The notes under the pieces: generated by a model
Seen by the model: the letters and a program-made list of their open reading frames with translations, nothing else
Database searches by the model: none
What the model was told of the DNA's origin: nothing
Program-made: the position numbers and the translations under genes
Assembly: GCA_963797265.1 (NCBI GenBank)
Contig: CAWCOY010000002.1
Location: 434,001-498,000, forward strand
Length of the DNA: 64,000 nt
DNA from: DASUPK01 sp963797265
Lineage (GTDB): Bacteria; Actinomycetota; Thermoleophilia; Solirubrobacterales; 70-9
Direction of reading: 5' to 3'
Shown: positions 22,760 through 32,730 of the stretch, one piece after another
How the letters are laid out: every line of letters begins with the position of its first letter
Numbering within the stretch: the stretch's first letter is position 1

Positions 22760-24115
22760 TCAGCCGCGCCGCTTCTTCTTGGCCTTCTTCTTCTTGCACT
22801 TCTTGTGCTTGTGCTTCTTCTTCGACTCCGCGGCGCGCTTCTTGTGCCTGCGCTTTTTGCACTTCTTCGCCTTCCTGCCCTTGCCCCCAGCGGGGCAGCA
22901 CTTCTTGGGCGGAGCCGTCTGGCAGACCGGCGTGGCCGATGACGCCGAGCCGACGATGCGGAAGACCGTGCTCGTGTTCATCACGTAGAGGTTGCAGGTG
23001 GAGTCCTCCCCGAACGACAGGGTGGTCTCCAGGGCGCCTGGTGCGCTCTCGGCGCGATCGCCGCTCGCCAGCGGGAGCCCGAGCTGGATCGAGCGGAGCT
23101 CCGCTGTACAGAGGTCCGCGTAGAGGTAGCGGCCCGAGATCTCCGGCGCCCGGCTGCCCCGGTAGACGTAGCCGCCGATGATCGCGCAGCCGAAGGCCTG
23201 CCCGCCGCCGGGATCGGGGTGCGGATAGGCGAACACCGGATCGACGAAGGAGCCGCCACAGCCTCCCGGTCCGGCACCGAATCCCTCACGGCACGGCCAG
23301 CCGAAGTTTGCACCGCGACCTCGCCCCGACGAGTTCGGCGCAAGGTCGACCTCCTCCGCGAGATTGGGCGACGAGGAGTCGCTGCCGACATCGCCGATGA
23401 CGAGGTCCCCGGTGAGGTGATCGAAGGAGAAGCGGAACGGGTTCCGCAGCCCCATGGCCCAGATCTCCTGCGTCGCACCGCCCACGCCCGCGAAGGGGTT
23501 GCCCGCCGGTATCCCATGGGCGCCGTTGCCGGCGCCATGAGGATCTATGCGGTGGATCTTCCCGTACGGGTTGCCGGGCTGCTGCGCATTGGCGCTGTTC
23601 GCGTTGTCCCCGACCGAGATGTAGAGGAGTCCTTCCGGCCCGAACTGCAACTGGCCGCCGTTGTGGTTCGTGGCAGCGTGGCTGAAGGTCCACACGGTCC
23701 TGCGGCTTGCCGCGTCGGCGACGTTCGGATTCGAGCCCACGTGGTACTCGTCGAGGTGGACGTCGCCCTCGGCACCGCCCGCATTGGGTCCGTCGCCCGT
23801 GTAGTAGACGTAGAAGAGGCCGTTGCTGGCGTAATTCGCGTCGAACGCAATCGACAGCAGGCCGCGCTCCCCCTCGGTGTTGACCATCGTGTGGATGTCG
23901 AGGAACCGCGTGACCGTGCCGTCATGGAGGACCTGAATCTGTCCCGAGCGCTCGACGACGAACAGCCGCGAATCGCCGGGTGGCGAGGTCGCGAAGACCG
24001 GGTCAGCGAAGCTCGGGCCGACCGACTGAAGCCCTACTCCGGCCGCCTGCGAGGGCGCAAGCAGCAGGGCCAGCAGTAAGGCCGCCAGGACGCCGATCCG
24101 TAAACGCAATCCCAC
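22760..24115 (-). CDS. Secreted PQQ-type sugar (glucose/sorbosone) dehydrogenase with Lys/Cys-rich tail
   Basis: The protein has 451 residues with a signal peptide (MGLRLRIGVLAALLLALLLA). The soluble quinoprotein glucose-dehydrogenase propeller shows GERGLLSIAFDANYASNG, NHNGGQLQFGPEGLLYIS (His-Asn-Gly-Gly catalytic region), GMGLRNPFRFSFD-like MGLRNPFRFSFDHLTGDLVI, GDVGSDSSSPNLAEEVD and NFGWPCREG. It probably oxidises sugars outside the cell. From about residue 405 the protein becomes a 46-residue Lys/Cys-rich tail (CCPAGGKGRKAKKCKKRR and more) unlike the rest of the family, which may attach it to the cell surface. The start is a GTG. Confidence 0.8.
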   Translation of the reverse strand: MGLRLRIGVLAALLLALLLAPSQAAGVGLQSVGPSFADPVFATSPPGDSRLFVVERSGQIQVLHDGTVTRFLDIHTMVNTEGERGLLSIAFDANYASNGLFYVYYTGDGPNAGGAEGDVHLDEYHVGSNPNVADAASRRTVWTFSHAATNHNGGQLQFGPEGLLYISVGDNANSANAQQPGNPYGKIHRIDPHGAGNGAHGIPAGNPFAGVGGATQEIWAMGLRNPFRFSFDHLTGDLVIGDVGSDSSSPNLAEEVDLAPNSSGRGRGANFGWPCREGFGAGPGGCGGSFVDPVFAYPHPDPGGGQAFGCAIIGGYVYRGSRAPEISGRYLYADLCTAELRSIQLGLPLASGDRAESAPGALETTLSFGEDSTCNLYVMNTSTVFRIVGSASSATPVCQTAPPKKCCPAGGKGRKAKKCKKRRHKKRAAESKKKHKHKKCKKKKAKKKRRG

Positions 24116-24187
24116 CGCGCCTCATCTTGCCCCACACGACGGCGTCCGACTCGCGCTGGACGAATTGAGTACTGCTGCGCCTGGAAG

Positions 24188-25684
<1,497 letters not shown>

Positions 25685-25743
25685 GCGGTTAGTGGTCTCC
25701 TGGATCGCAGTTTTGACGAGGACCAAGGCTACGTTATGCGGCC

Positions 25744-26157
25744 GTGGAAGACGCCATTCAGGTCGCGGAGGGTACGGAGATCCCGCTCGACGAGATCGAG
25801 CTGCGCGCGAGCCGCTCCTCAGGCCCGGGCGGCCAGCACGCCAACGTAACGGCCTCTCGGATCGAGGCGGTCTTCGACGTGGATGCCTCCCGCGTGCTCA
25901 GCGGCGAACAGCGCGAACTCCTACGGGACCGTCTGGGAACCCGGATCACGGCCGTCGCGCAGGACGCCCGAAGCCAGGCGCGAAACCGCGAGCTGGCCCT
26001 CGAGCGGCTGCGCGAGAAGCTCGCCGCCGGCCTACGCCGCCCGAAGCCGCGTCGGCCGACCAGACCCTCGCGCTCCGCACGCGAGCGGCGGCTGGAGGAG
26101 AAGCGCAGGACGTCCCAGCGCAAGGCCCGGCGAAGGCTTCCGCCCACCGACTATTGA
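25744..26157 (+). CDS. arfB: Ribosome-rescue peptidyl-tRNA hydrolase ArfB
   Basis: This 137-residue codon-independent release factor frees ribosomes stalled on truncated mRNAs. The GGQ catalytic motif lies in ASRSSGPGGQHANVTASRIE, without the stop-codon recognition domains of RF1/RF2. The C-terminus is the strongly basic tail (RPKPRRPTRPSRSARERR, KRRTSQRKARRRL) that inserts into the empty mRNA channel. The start is GTG 25744. It overlaps the end of the convergent thiolase gene by 7 bases. Together with prfA and prfB, three GGQ-family proteins occur in this window. Confidence 0.9.
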   Translation: MEDAIQVAEGTEIPLDEIELRASRSSGPGGQHANVTASRIEAVFDVDASRVLSGEQRELLRDRLGTRITAVAQDARSQARNRELALERLREKLAAGLRRPKPRRPTRPSRSARERRLEEKRRTSQRKARRRLPPTDY

Positions 26158-27347
26158 GCGCTGGGCTTTCTGTAGACGGTCACCACGGCCGCGCCTCCGA
26201 GCCCGATGTTGTGCTGCAGCGCGAGCTCGGCGCCGTCGACCTGGCGCCGATCGGCCCTGCCACGAAGCTGCCAGTTGAGCTCGGTGCACTGTGCCAGCCC
26301 GGTGGCGCCGAGCGGGTGGCCCTTGGAGATCAGGCCTCCGGACGGGTTCACTACGGGGCCATCGCCACCGTAGGTGGTCGCCTCGGCCTCGACGAGCTTG
26401 TGCCCCTCCCCCTCGCCGGCGAGTCCGAGCGCCTCGTAGGTGATCAGCTCGTTCGCCGAGAAGCAGTCGTGCAGCTCGACGACGTCCACCTCGTCGATCC
26501 CGACCTCGGCCTCATTCAGGGCCTGTTCACCGGCGGTCCGGGTCATGTCGGCGCCGACGACGTTGATCGAGGAACGGCTGTCGAAGGTACTGGAGAGGTC
26601 GGTGACCATCGACTGGCCGACGATCTCGACGGCCTGGCCCGAGAGGTCATTCCGATCGACGAAGCGCTCCGAGGCGACCACCGCGGCCGCGCTCCCGTCG
26701 CTGGTCGGGGAGCACTGCAGCTTCGTGAGCGGCGCGTAGATCTCCTTGGCCTGCTTGATGTCCTCAAGCGAGTACTCGTCCTGGAACTGCGCGTAGGGGT
26801 TGTCGACCGAGTGCTTGTGGTTCTTCCAGCCGATCCAGGCGAAGTGATCGGGCTCTGAGCCGTATCGCTCCATGTGCTCGCGTCCCGCGGCACCGAACAT
26901 CTGGGGAGCCGGCGGGGCGTCCTCCCACTCGCGCAGCTCGAGCAGCGCCGCCGCGTGCTTGTCGATCGGGTTGACCCGGTCGGTGTACTTGACGCCGAGC
27001 GAGCCGAGCTCCATCTTCTCGAAGCCGAGCGCGAGCGTGCAGTCGGCGAGATCGCCCTTGACCGCCTGGCGGGCCAGGTAGAGGGCGCTGGAGCCGGTGG
27101 AACAGTTGTTGTTGACGTTGACCACCGGGATCCCGGTGAGCCCCAATCCGTAGACGGCCCGCTGGCCGGCCGTGGAGTCGCCGTAGCAATAGCCGACGAA
27201 GGCCTGTTCGACGGCGACGTAATCGATCCCCGCGTCATCGAGGGCGAGCCGACCCGCTTCCTCGGCCCAGTCGGGATAGTCGCCGTCCTTGGTGCCGGGC
27301 TTGTCGAACTTGGTCATCCCCACTCCGACCACGAACGTACGGTTCAT
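26151..27347 (-). CDS. Thiolase-family protein (SCP-x / lipid-transfer type)
   Basis: The protein has 398 residues from ATG 27347, behind AGAGGAGAAG. Thiolase features: the active-site Cys in VNVNNNCSTGSSALYLARQA, ELHDCFSANELITYEALG, and the C-terminal GGLISKGHPLGATGLAQCTE with His, plus ALQHNIGLGGAAVVTVYRK. NNNCSTGS and HDCFS are characteristic of SCP-x/non-specific lipid-transfer thiolases, which act on branched or sterol-side-chain acyl-CoA. No other beta-oxidation gene is adjacent. It overlaps the PGI/PMI gene stop on the same strand by 4 bases (27344-27347), which is unexpected for this function. Confidence 0.88.
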   Translation of the reverse strand: MNRTFVVGVGMTKFDKPGTKDGDYPDWAEEAGRLALDDAGIDYVAVEQAFVGYCYGDSTAGQRAVYGLGLTGIPVVNVNNNCSTGSSALYLARQAVKGDLADCTLALGFEKMELGSLGVKYTDRVNPIDKHAAALLELREWEDAPPAPQMFGAAGREHMERYGSEPDHFAWIGWKNHKHSVDNPYAQFQDEYSLEDIKQAKEIYAPLTKLQCSPTSDGSAAAVVASERFVDRNDLSGQAVEIVGQSMVTDLSSTFDSRSSINVVGADMTRTAGEQALNEAEVGIDEVDVVELHDCFSANELITYEALGLAGEGEGHKLVEAEATTYGGDGPVVNPSGGLISKGHPLGATGLAQCTELNWQLRGRADRRQVDGAELALQHNIGLGGAAVVTVYRKPSAQ

Positions 27348-28360
27348 CTGCTTCTCCTCTCGCCGGGACGTCCCATCTCCTTCTTGAAGCCCTCCAGGAC
27401 GTCGACCGCGAGTGGGTCGACTCCCCGTGCATCGGCGAGCTCGATCGCGAGCAGGTCGCCGAGCATGACCGTGTGCAGGATCCGCTCGGTTCGCGTATCT
27501 CCCTCGGTCTCCAGGGTGATCACCGTGGACGCGTAGGGCTCGATCGCCTGCGCGGTCAGCTCGAAGCGCTTGCGCTCGCGCGGGTGCTGGTCGCGGTCCA
27601 CCAGGAAGATCGCCGCGAAGCCGCCGTCCGCCCCCGACCAGCCCTCGATCTCGTTGTGGTCGGCCTCGGGCAGGAGGGCCGAGTAGGCGGGGATCTTCGC
27701 GTTCTCGTTGATCTGGCACTTCCAGCGATAGGCGACCGGCGCGGTGAGGTCGCTGCCGTGGATGACGGGAACGGCATCGCCGATCTCCGCCGCCAACTCG
27801 CGGGCGCGGGCCTGGGCCGCCTCGAACGTCGCGCCCAGATGCGACGCGGCGGCGTCGATATCAGTGTGGATCCGTGGCCCGGCAAGTGCGAGCGCGGCGA
27901 GCTCGGCCGAAACGCAGAACATGTAGCCGACCGCGGCTCTGGGCTGCAGGCCGGCCGGGAGGCCGATGACCGCGACGCCGTCGCGGCGCGCGACCTCGGC
28001 GAGCTCGCCTCCGGTGGTCGCCACCAGTCGCTGGGCCCCCACCGCCTCGGTCGCCGCGTAGCAAGCCAGGGTCTCCTCGGTGTTGCCGGAATAGCTCGAG
28101 CAGAGCACCGCCGAGCCCGGAGGCGTCCAGGAAGGCAGCTCGTAGCCTCGGGCGACCAGCATCGGCTTGGTCAGCCGGTCGGCGAGGGCCGCCGCGGCCA
28201 GGTCGCCGCCGATCGCCGAGCCGCCCATGCCGCAGACGAACACCGCCGGCGCCTCCATGGTCTGGGCCCGGACCGACTCGATCCGCCAGAGCGCGTCACG
28301 CAGATGCTCGGGCAGCGCCTTGACCGCGTCCAACATGCTCCCACCGATCACACTCATCAT
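27344..28360 (-). CDS. Bifunctional phosphoglucose/phosphomannose isomerase
   Basis: The protein has 338 residues with two SIS domains. Motifs: VFVCGMGGSAIGGDLAAAAL (first sugar-phosphate loop), SAVLCSSYSGNTEETLACY (phosphate-binding S-S-Y-S-G-N-T-E), and the catalytic region ALLPEADHNEIEGW with Glu/His. The family interconverts fructose 6-phosphate with glucose 6-phosphate and mannose 6-phosphate. Its ATG (28360) overlaps the stop of the sugar-nucleotide pyrophosphorylase gene (ATGA), and a family B repeat occupies the 70 bases before it, so GGAG of the repeat may act as its ribosome site. The context fits supply of mannose precursors for envelope glycans. Confidence 0.88.
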   Translation of the reverse strand: MMSVIGGSMLDAVKALPEHLRDALWRIESVRAQTMEAPAVFVCGMGGSAIGGDLAAAALADRLTKPMLVARGYELPSWTPPGSAVLCSSYSGNTEETLACYAATEAVGAQRLVATTGGELAEVARRDGVAVIGLPAGLQPRAAVGYMFCVSAELAALALAGPRIHTDIDAAASHLGATFEAAQARARELAAEIGDAVPVIHGSDLTAPVAYRWKCQINENAKIPAYSALLPEADHNEIEGWSGADGGFAAIFLVDRDQHPRERKRFELTAQAIEPYASTVITLETEGDTRTERILHTVMLGDLLAIELADARGVDPLAVDVLEGFKKEMGRPGERRSR

Positions 28361-29430
28361 GAAACGGGTCGCTCCTCCGACATGTCCTCCGACATGTCAC
28401 GGGTCGCGCTGTCGCGCGCCCTCGCATGATCGGAGCGCCCTTGCATCTCCCCCTCCTCCGCGGGGACGTTCTCGCCCTCCCCCACCACGGCGCCGTCGAG
28501 CTCGGCCTCGGGCTCGACCGTGACGCCGCCGCTGAGAATGCTGTTCATCACTCGGGCGCCCTCCCCGACCGTGCAGCCGTCGAGCAGAACCGAGCGCTCG
28601 ATCACGGCATCGGATAGGACGCTGGAGTTGGGACCGATGACGCAGGGAGCGCGCAGCTCCGCGTCCGGGGAGATCTCGCAGCCCTCCCCCACCATCGCCG
28701 GCGAGGAGAGCTGATCGCTGATGACGGTCTCGACGCGGCCCTCGAGGATGTCCCAGTTGGCCTCGAGGAAGCGGTCCGGGGTCCCGATATCGATCCAGTA
28801 GCCCTCGAGCCGGATCCCGTAGAGGCCCTCGCTGATCAGCAGCGGGAAGACCTCGCGCTCGATCGAGACGGCTCTGTCGGGTGGGATCCGATCGAGGACC
28901 GAGCGCTCCAGCAGATAGGCGCCCGCGTTGATCTCGTCGGTGTCGATCTGCTCCGGGTCCGGCTTCTCGAGGAACTCCGTGATCTCGCCGTCGTCCCGGC
29001 GATGGACCAGCCCGTACCCGGACGGGTCGTCGACCGGATAGAGCGCGATGGTCGCCCGCGCGCCGGTTCGCTCGTGCTGCTCGATCAGCGCGCTCAGGTC
29101 GAGGTCGCAGAGCACATCTCCGTTCAGCACCAGGAAGCGATCCCCGAGCATCTCCTCGGCGAAGCGAATCGCGCCGGCCGTGCCGCGAGCGTCGGGTTCC
29201 TCGGCGTAGCGGATCTCCACGCCCGGCTCGAGCTCGGCGAGGGCGCGACGCATCCCCTCGGCGAGGTGACCGCAGGAGACGATCACGTCGTGAACCCCGT
29301 GACGAACCAGCCAGTCGATGACGTAGGCGACGTGTGGACGGCCGGCCAGCGGCAACACCGGCTTCGCCACGGTGTAGGTCAGCGGCCGCAGGCGGGTCCC
29401 CTCGCCGCCCGCCAGGATCAGCGCCTGCAC
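28357..29430 (-). CDS. Sugar-nucleotide pyrophosphorylase (mannose-1-phosphate guanylyltransferase-like)
   Basis: The protein has 357 residues. The N-terminal signature MQALILAGGEGTRLRPLTYT is followed by a DFLVLNGD-equivalent (DRFLVLNGDVLCDLDL), EFLEKPDPEQIDTDEINAGA and a hexapeptide beta-helix (MVGEGCEISPDAELRAPCVI). Position upstream of PGI/PMI and downstream of a nucleotide-sugar dehydrogenase favours mannose-1-phosphate as substrate, but glucose-1-phosphate is possible. The last 25 or so residues (DHARARDSATRDMSEDMSEE) are encoded by a family B-type repeat and do not resemble the enzyme family, so the natural C-terminus has been replaced or extended by the repeat. Confidence 0.85.
   Translation of the reverse strand: MQALILAGGEGTRLRPLTYTVAKPVLPLAGRPHVAYVIDWLVRHGVHDVIVSCGHLAEGMRRALAELEPGVEIRYAEEPDARGTAGAIRFAEEMLGDRFLVLNGDVLCDLDLSALIEQHERTGARATIALYPVDDPSGYGLVHRRDDGEITEFLEKPDPEQIDTDEINAGAYLLERSVLDRIPPDRAVSIEREVFPLLISEGLYGIRLEGYWIDIGTPDRFLEANWDILEGRVETVISDQLSSPAMVGEGCEISPDAELRAPCVIGPNSSVLSDAVIERSVLLDGCTVGEGARVMNSILSGGVTVEPEAELDGAVVGEGENVPAEEGEMQGRSDHARARDSATRDMSEDMSEERPVS
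28358..28427 (-). repeat. Family B-like palindromic repeat, copy B3 (in coding sequence)
   Basis: Read on the minus strand it starts GCGAGGGCGCGCGACAGCG and ends GGAGCGACCCGTTTCATG, with an internal CGACCCGTGACATG and two ACATGTCGGAGG steps. It therefore looks like a family B unit with an expanded or partly duplicated core. It codes for the C-terminus of the pyrophosphorylase, and its final ATG is the start of the PGI/PMI gene. Confidence 0.75.
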
Positions 29431-29431
29431 A

Positions 29432-30736
29432 TCAACTCACCACCGAACGGTGCACGAGACTGGGGCGCCCGATTGACTCGTAGGTGAGGCCGGCGGCCCG
29501 CGCCGCGTCCGGATCGAGGAAGTTGCGCCCGTCGACCAGCAGCGGCGTCTTCATCCGCTTCGCAACCTCACTCCAGTCGAGCTCGGCGAACTCGGGCCAC
29601 TCGGTCACCAGCACGGCCGCGTCGGACCCCTCGAGGGCGCCCATCGCGGAGCTCGCCATCTCGACGCCGGGCAGCAGCGGGGCCGCAGCGGTGTCGGCGA
29701 CAGGGTCGTATGCGACGACCTTCGCGGACTCGCCCTCGAGGCGGGCGGCCAGGACGAGGCTCGAGGCCCCGCGCATGTCGTCCGTGTCCGGCTTGAAGGC
29801 CAGTCCGAGGAGGGCGACGCGCTTGCCGACCAGCGTGTCCAGGTGCCTCGAGAGCTTCGTCATCACCCGGCGCTTCTGCAGCTCGTTCACCTCGATCACG
29901 GAGTTGAGAAGCTGGAAGTGGTAGCCGGAGTTGGCGGCGAGCATCTTCAAGGCAGAGACATCCTTGGTGAAACATGAACCGCCGTAGCCGATCCCGGCCT
30001 GGAGGAACCGGGCGCCGATGCGATCGTCGAGCCCCATTCCGCGAGCGACATCCGTCACATCCGCACCGAGCTCCTCGCAGACGTTGGCGATTTCGTTGAT
30101 GAAGCTGATCTTCGTCGCCAGGAACGCGTTCGAGGCGAGCTTCACCATCTCGGCGCTCGAGATGTCGGTGCGGACGATCGGGGCTCCGAGGGATTCGTAG
30201 ACCTCAGCCACTGCGTCGGCCGCCCATTCGTCGCCGGCATCGACACCGATCAGGACCCGATCGGGCTCCATGAAGTCCCTCAGGGCGGTGCCCTCTCGCA
30301 GGAACTCCGGGCAGGAGACGTAGGCAAGGTCGGGCGCCTCCCGGTGAATCGTCCGCCCGGTCCCCACCGGCACCGTGCTCTTCATCACCAGTGCCCGGCC
30401 GTGCGGCTCACCGATCTCCTCCACCGCCCGCTCAACCGCCGAGAGGTCAGCGTCGCCCGAGTAGGTGGGCGGCGTCTGCACGCAGATGAAGATCAGCCGC
30501 GGCCCATCCAGAAGCTCGGCCATCTCCGTCGTGAAGGTGAGCCGCTCGTCGTTGCGCTCGATCAGCTCCGGGAGGCCGGGCTCATGGATCGGAACCTCGC
30601 CGCGGCGGAGCGACTCCACCTTCTCGGGGACGATCTCCCGGACCACGACCCGATGACCAAGCTCCGCGAAGCAGGCGGCCGTGACCAGGCCGACCCAGCC
30701 GGCTCCGACAACCCCGATCGGTTCATTCTCGCTCAC
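29432..30736 (-). CDS. UDP-glucose/GDP-mannose dehydrogenase family protein
   Basis: The protein has 434 residues. The N-terminal NAD-binding loop is IGVVGAGWVGLVTAACFAEL; further motifs are ICVQTPPTYSGDADLS, VMKSTVPVGTG, CPEFLREGTALRDF and the catalytic cysteine motif GIGYGGSCFTKD (Thr in place of the usual Pro after Phe), followed by GLAFKPDTDDMRGASSL and the substrate-binding end. The enzyme performs two NAD-dependent oxidations of an NDP-hexose to a uronic acid. It sits 2 bases upstream of the pyrophosphorylase gene on the same strand, consistent with one envelope-sugar operon. Which sugar it uses is not resolved. Confidence 0.9.
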   Translation of the reverse strand: MSENEPIGVVGAGWVGLVTAACFAELGHRVVVREIVPEKVESLRRGEVPIHEPGLPELIERNDERLTFTTEMAELLDGPRLIFICVQTPPTYSGDADLSAVERAVEEIGEPHGRALVMKSTVPVGTGRTIHREAPDLAYVSCPEFLREGTALRDFMEPDRVLIGVDAGDEWAADAVAEVYESLGAPIVRTDISSAEMVKLASNAFLATKISFINEIANVCEELGADVTDVARGMGLDDRIGARFLQAGIGYGGSCFTKDVSALKMLAANSGYHFQLLNSVIEVNELQKRRVMTKLSRHLDTLVGKRVALLGLAFKPDTDDMRGASSLVLAARLEGESAKVVAYDPVADTAAAPLLPGVEMASSAMGALEGSDAAVLVTEWPEFAELDWSEVAKRMKTPLLVDGRNFLDPDAARAAGLTYESIGRPSLVHRSVVS

Positions 30737-30771
30737 CTCGTCTCCCGGGATGATCGCGGAGATCGTCCCGG

Positions 30772-32730
30772 CTAGGTTCCAGGGAGCTGCCGGAAGCTCT
30801 GCGCGATCTTCAGCATGTCCGCGTTGGGGATCGTCTCGATGTACGAGTTCGAGAGCCAGAACGAGCCCTGGTCGGTCTGCCAGGCCACCATGCGCAGGCG
30901 GTCGCCGTCGTAGTAGAGCTTGTACGTGCGGTCCCCGATCGTTTTCTCATCGGCGGGGTTGTCGAGCATCGGCGGATCCTTCCAGCGGGTCCCCTCGAAG
31001 CCGTAGTAGTCGCCGAGCGTCGGCAGCGAGAAGACCCACTTGTAGGCGGCCCGCTCCGCGTGCGGCGGCGATTCGTCTCCCTTGCCGTTGATCTTGTAGG
31101 CGCGCGGCTTCTGCGCGAAGTCGCTTCCGGTCTCGAGCTGGGTCGGGTAGTAGACGGGGACCTTGAGCTTGCGCGCCTTGATTGCCTGAGCGAGCGGCTT
31201 GCCATAGGTCGTTTCGACCAGATTCGTGTCGGCCGCCTGCTTCTTCTTCGGCGCGGCCGGCGTGGGCTTGGTGGCGTCCGGCGCCTGCTCGGGCGTCACC
31301 TTCTGGTCCGGCTTTGCGGTCGAGCCCTGCGGGCCGGGGGTGCTCTCGCTCCCCAGGAACTGGTTCACCGCGGTCTCGATCTGCGAATGCGAGGCGGTGA
31401 CGTAGGAGGGGCCGAGATGACCCTCGAAGTGGATCTCCTTGATCTGAGCGCCCCGGAGGTCGAAGAACAGCTTCAGTACCTCGAGCATGGACTGCCAGTC
31501 GTTGATGTCCGAGCTCGTGTAGGTGGTGAAGATCTTGATCAGCTTCTTGCGGTCGTCGATCAGCCGCGAGGGCGGGACCTTTGCGCGCGCCTCCCGCAGG
31601 AACGCCTGCTGGCGCGCCGCGCGGACGATGTCGTTGTCCGTGTGGCGATAGCGGACGAAGGAGAGCGCGTCGAAGCCGCAGAGCGCCTGGTAGCCGGGCT
31701 GGAGGTTGATCTCCGCGTAGTCGGATTCGCTCGAGTAGGGGCCGTTCTGGTGGAAGTAGCGGTGGTCGACGTCGACGTAGACGCAGCCGATCGCATTGAC
31801 GGCGCGTGCGAAGCCGGTGAAGTCCACGTTGACCAGGTGCTGGATGTGCAAGCCGGTGAGCTGCTTGACCGTCTGCAGAGTGAGCTTGGGGCCGCCGTAC
31901 GCGTAAGCGTCGTTCAGCTTGCTGGTTCCATAGCGCGGGATGTCGACCTTGAGGTCGCGGGGCAGCGAGAGCAGCGCGATCGCGTTGCGGTCCGGGTCCA
32001 GCCGGAGCAGCATCGTCGTGTCGGAGAGGCCGAATTTCCCGCTGATCTCCTGGTTCCGCTTGTCGGAGCCGAGGATCATGATCGTCTGGGCGCCGCTGCT
32101 CGGCACGTCGTCCAAGATCTTGTCGACGTCCTGCCCGATGCTGTTGTCCTTCAGCGCGCTCGCGATGTCGGACAGGTAGAGGATCAGGCTGGCCGAGGTG
32201 GCAGCCGCGATCGACGCGACGATCAGGAAGGACGCCGTCAGGAAACGAAGCCACATCGGGAAGCCGATGTGGCTGCGAACGACCTTGAAGCCCGAGGTGG
32301 TCGCCGAACCGACGGCCTTGAAGCCATCCGTGGTCTTCGCGCCGACCTTCTCAAAGCTCGACGTGATCGCAGAGCCGGCCTTCTGGATGACGGTGGGCTC
32401 ATCGGCGGTCGCCTCGGCCGCCTCGAGTCCTTCCCATTCTTGGGTCGGGGCGGAGACGACCTGCGCGAGCCTCTCCTCCTCGGTGAGCTCGGGCTCCTCC
32501 TCCTGCTCGGGCTCCTCCTCCTGCTCGGGCTCCTCCTCCTGCTCGGGCTCCTCCTCCTGCTCGGGCTCCTTCAGGTCCTCTTCGTCGTGGTCCTCCTCGT
32601 CCACGGCCTCGTCGACCTCGGTCTCCTCGAGATCGCCGTCGGGCTCCTCGTTCACGTTGAACTCCTGCGTCTCGTCCGGGCGCTGACCCTCGTCGCCCTG
32701 GCCGTTCCCCTCCCGGCGCTCCGGGCTCAC
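30772..32730 (-). CDS. LytR-CpsA-Psr (LCP) family glycopolymer ligase with acidic N-terminus
   Basis: The protein has 652 residues from GTG 32730, which overlaps the upstream peptidase stop as GTGA. Order: a very acidic cytosolic N-terminus (about residues 1-115) containing four EQEEEP repeats; a short repetitive segment (VGAKTTDGFKAVGSATTSGF); one transmembrane helix (FLTASFLIVASIAAATSASL); the LCP domain (MILGSDKRNQE, DTTMLLRLDPDRNAIALLSL, PRDLKVDIPRYG, FVRYRHTDNDIVRAARQQAF with its Asp/Arg pyrophosphate-binding residues); and a 170-residue C-terminal extracytoplasmic domain of unknown role. LCP enzymes attach wall glycopolymers to peptidoglycan, which fits the neighbouring sugar-nucleotide genes. 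Confidence 0.9.
   Translation of the reverse strand: MSPERREGNGQGDEGQRPDETQEFNVNEEPDGDLEETEVDEAVDEEDHDEEDLKEPEQEEEPEQEEEPEQEEEPEQEEEPELTEEERLAQVVSAPTQEWEGLEAAEATADEPTVIQKAGSAITSSFEKVGAKTTDGFKAVGSATTSGFKVVRSHIGFPMWLRFLTASFLIVASIAAATSASLILYLSDIASALKDNSIGQDVDKILDDVPSSGAQTIMILGSDKRNQEISGKFGLSDTTMLLRLDPDRNAIALLSLPRDLKVDIPRYGTSKLNDAYAYGGPKLTLQTVKQLTGLHIQHLVNVDFTGFARAVNAIGCVYVDVDHRYFHQNGPYSSESDYAEINLQPGYQALCGFDALSFVRYRHTDNDIVRAARQQAFLREARAKVPPSRLIDDRKKLIKIFTTYTSSDINDWQSMLEVLKLFFDLRGAQIKEIHFEGHLGPSYVTASHSQIETAVNQFLGSESTPGPQGSTAKPDQKVTPEQAPDATKPTPAAPKKKQAADTNLVETTYGKPLAQAIKARKLKVPVYYPTQLETGSDFAQKPRAYKINGKGDESPPHAERAAYKWVFSLPTLGDYYGFEGTRWKDPPMLDNPADEKTIGDRTYKLYYDGDRLRMVAWQTDQGSFWLSNSYIETIPNADMLKIAQSFRQLPGT
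32491..32562 (-). repeat. Tandem repeat, four perfect 18-base copies in the LCP gene
   Basis: The plus-strand unit GGGCTCCTCCTCCTGCTC is repeated four times without change and encodes EQEEEP repeats in the acidic N-terminus. Perfect identity at the DNA level indicates recent expansion, so copy number may vary between strains. Confidence 0.95.

Noticed and set aside
25685..25743. SAH riboswitch upstream of ahcY
   Set aside because: Only about 60 bases separate ahcY and arfB; no riboswitch fold could be recognised and there is too little space.
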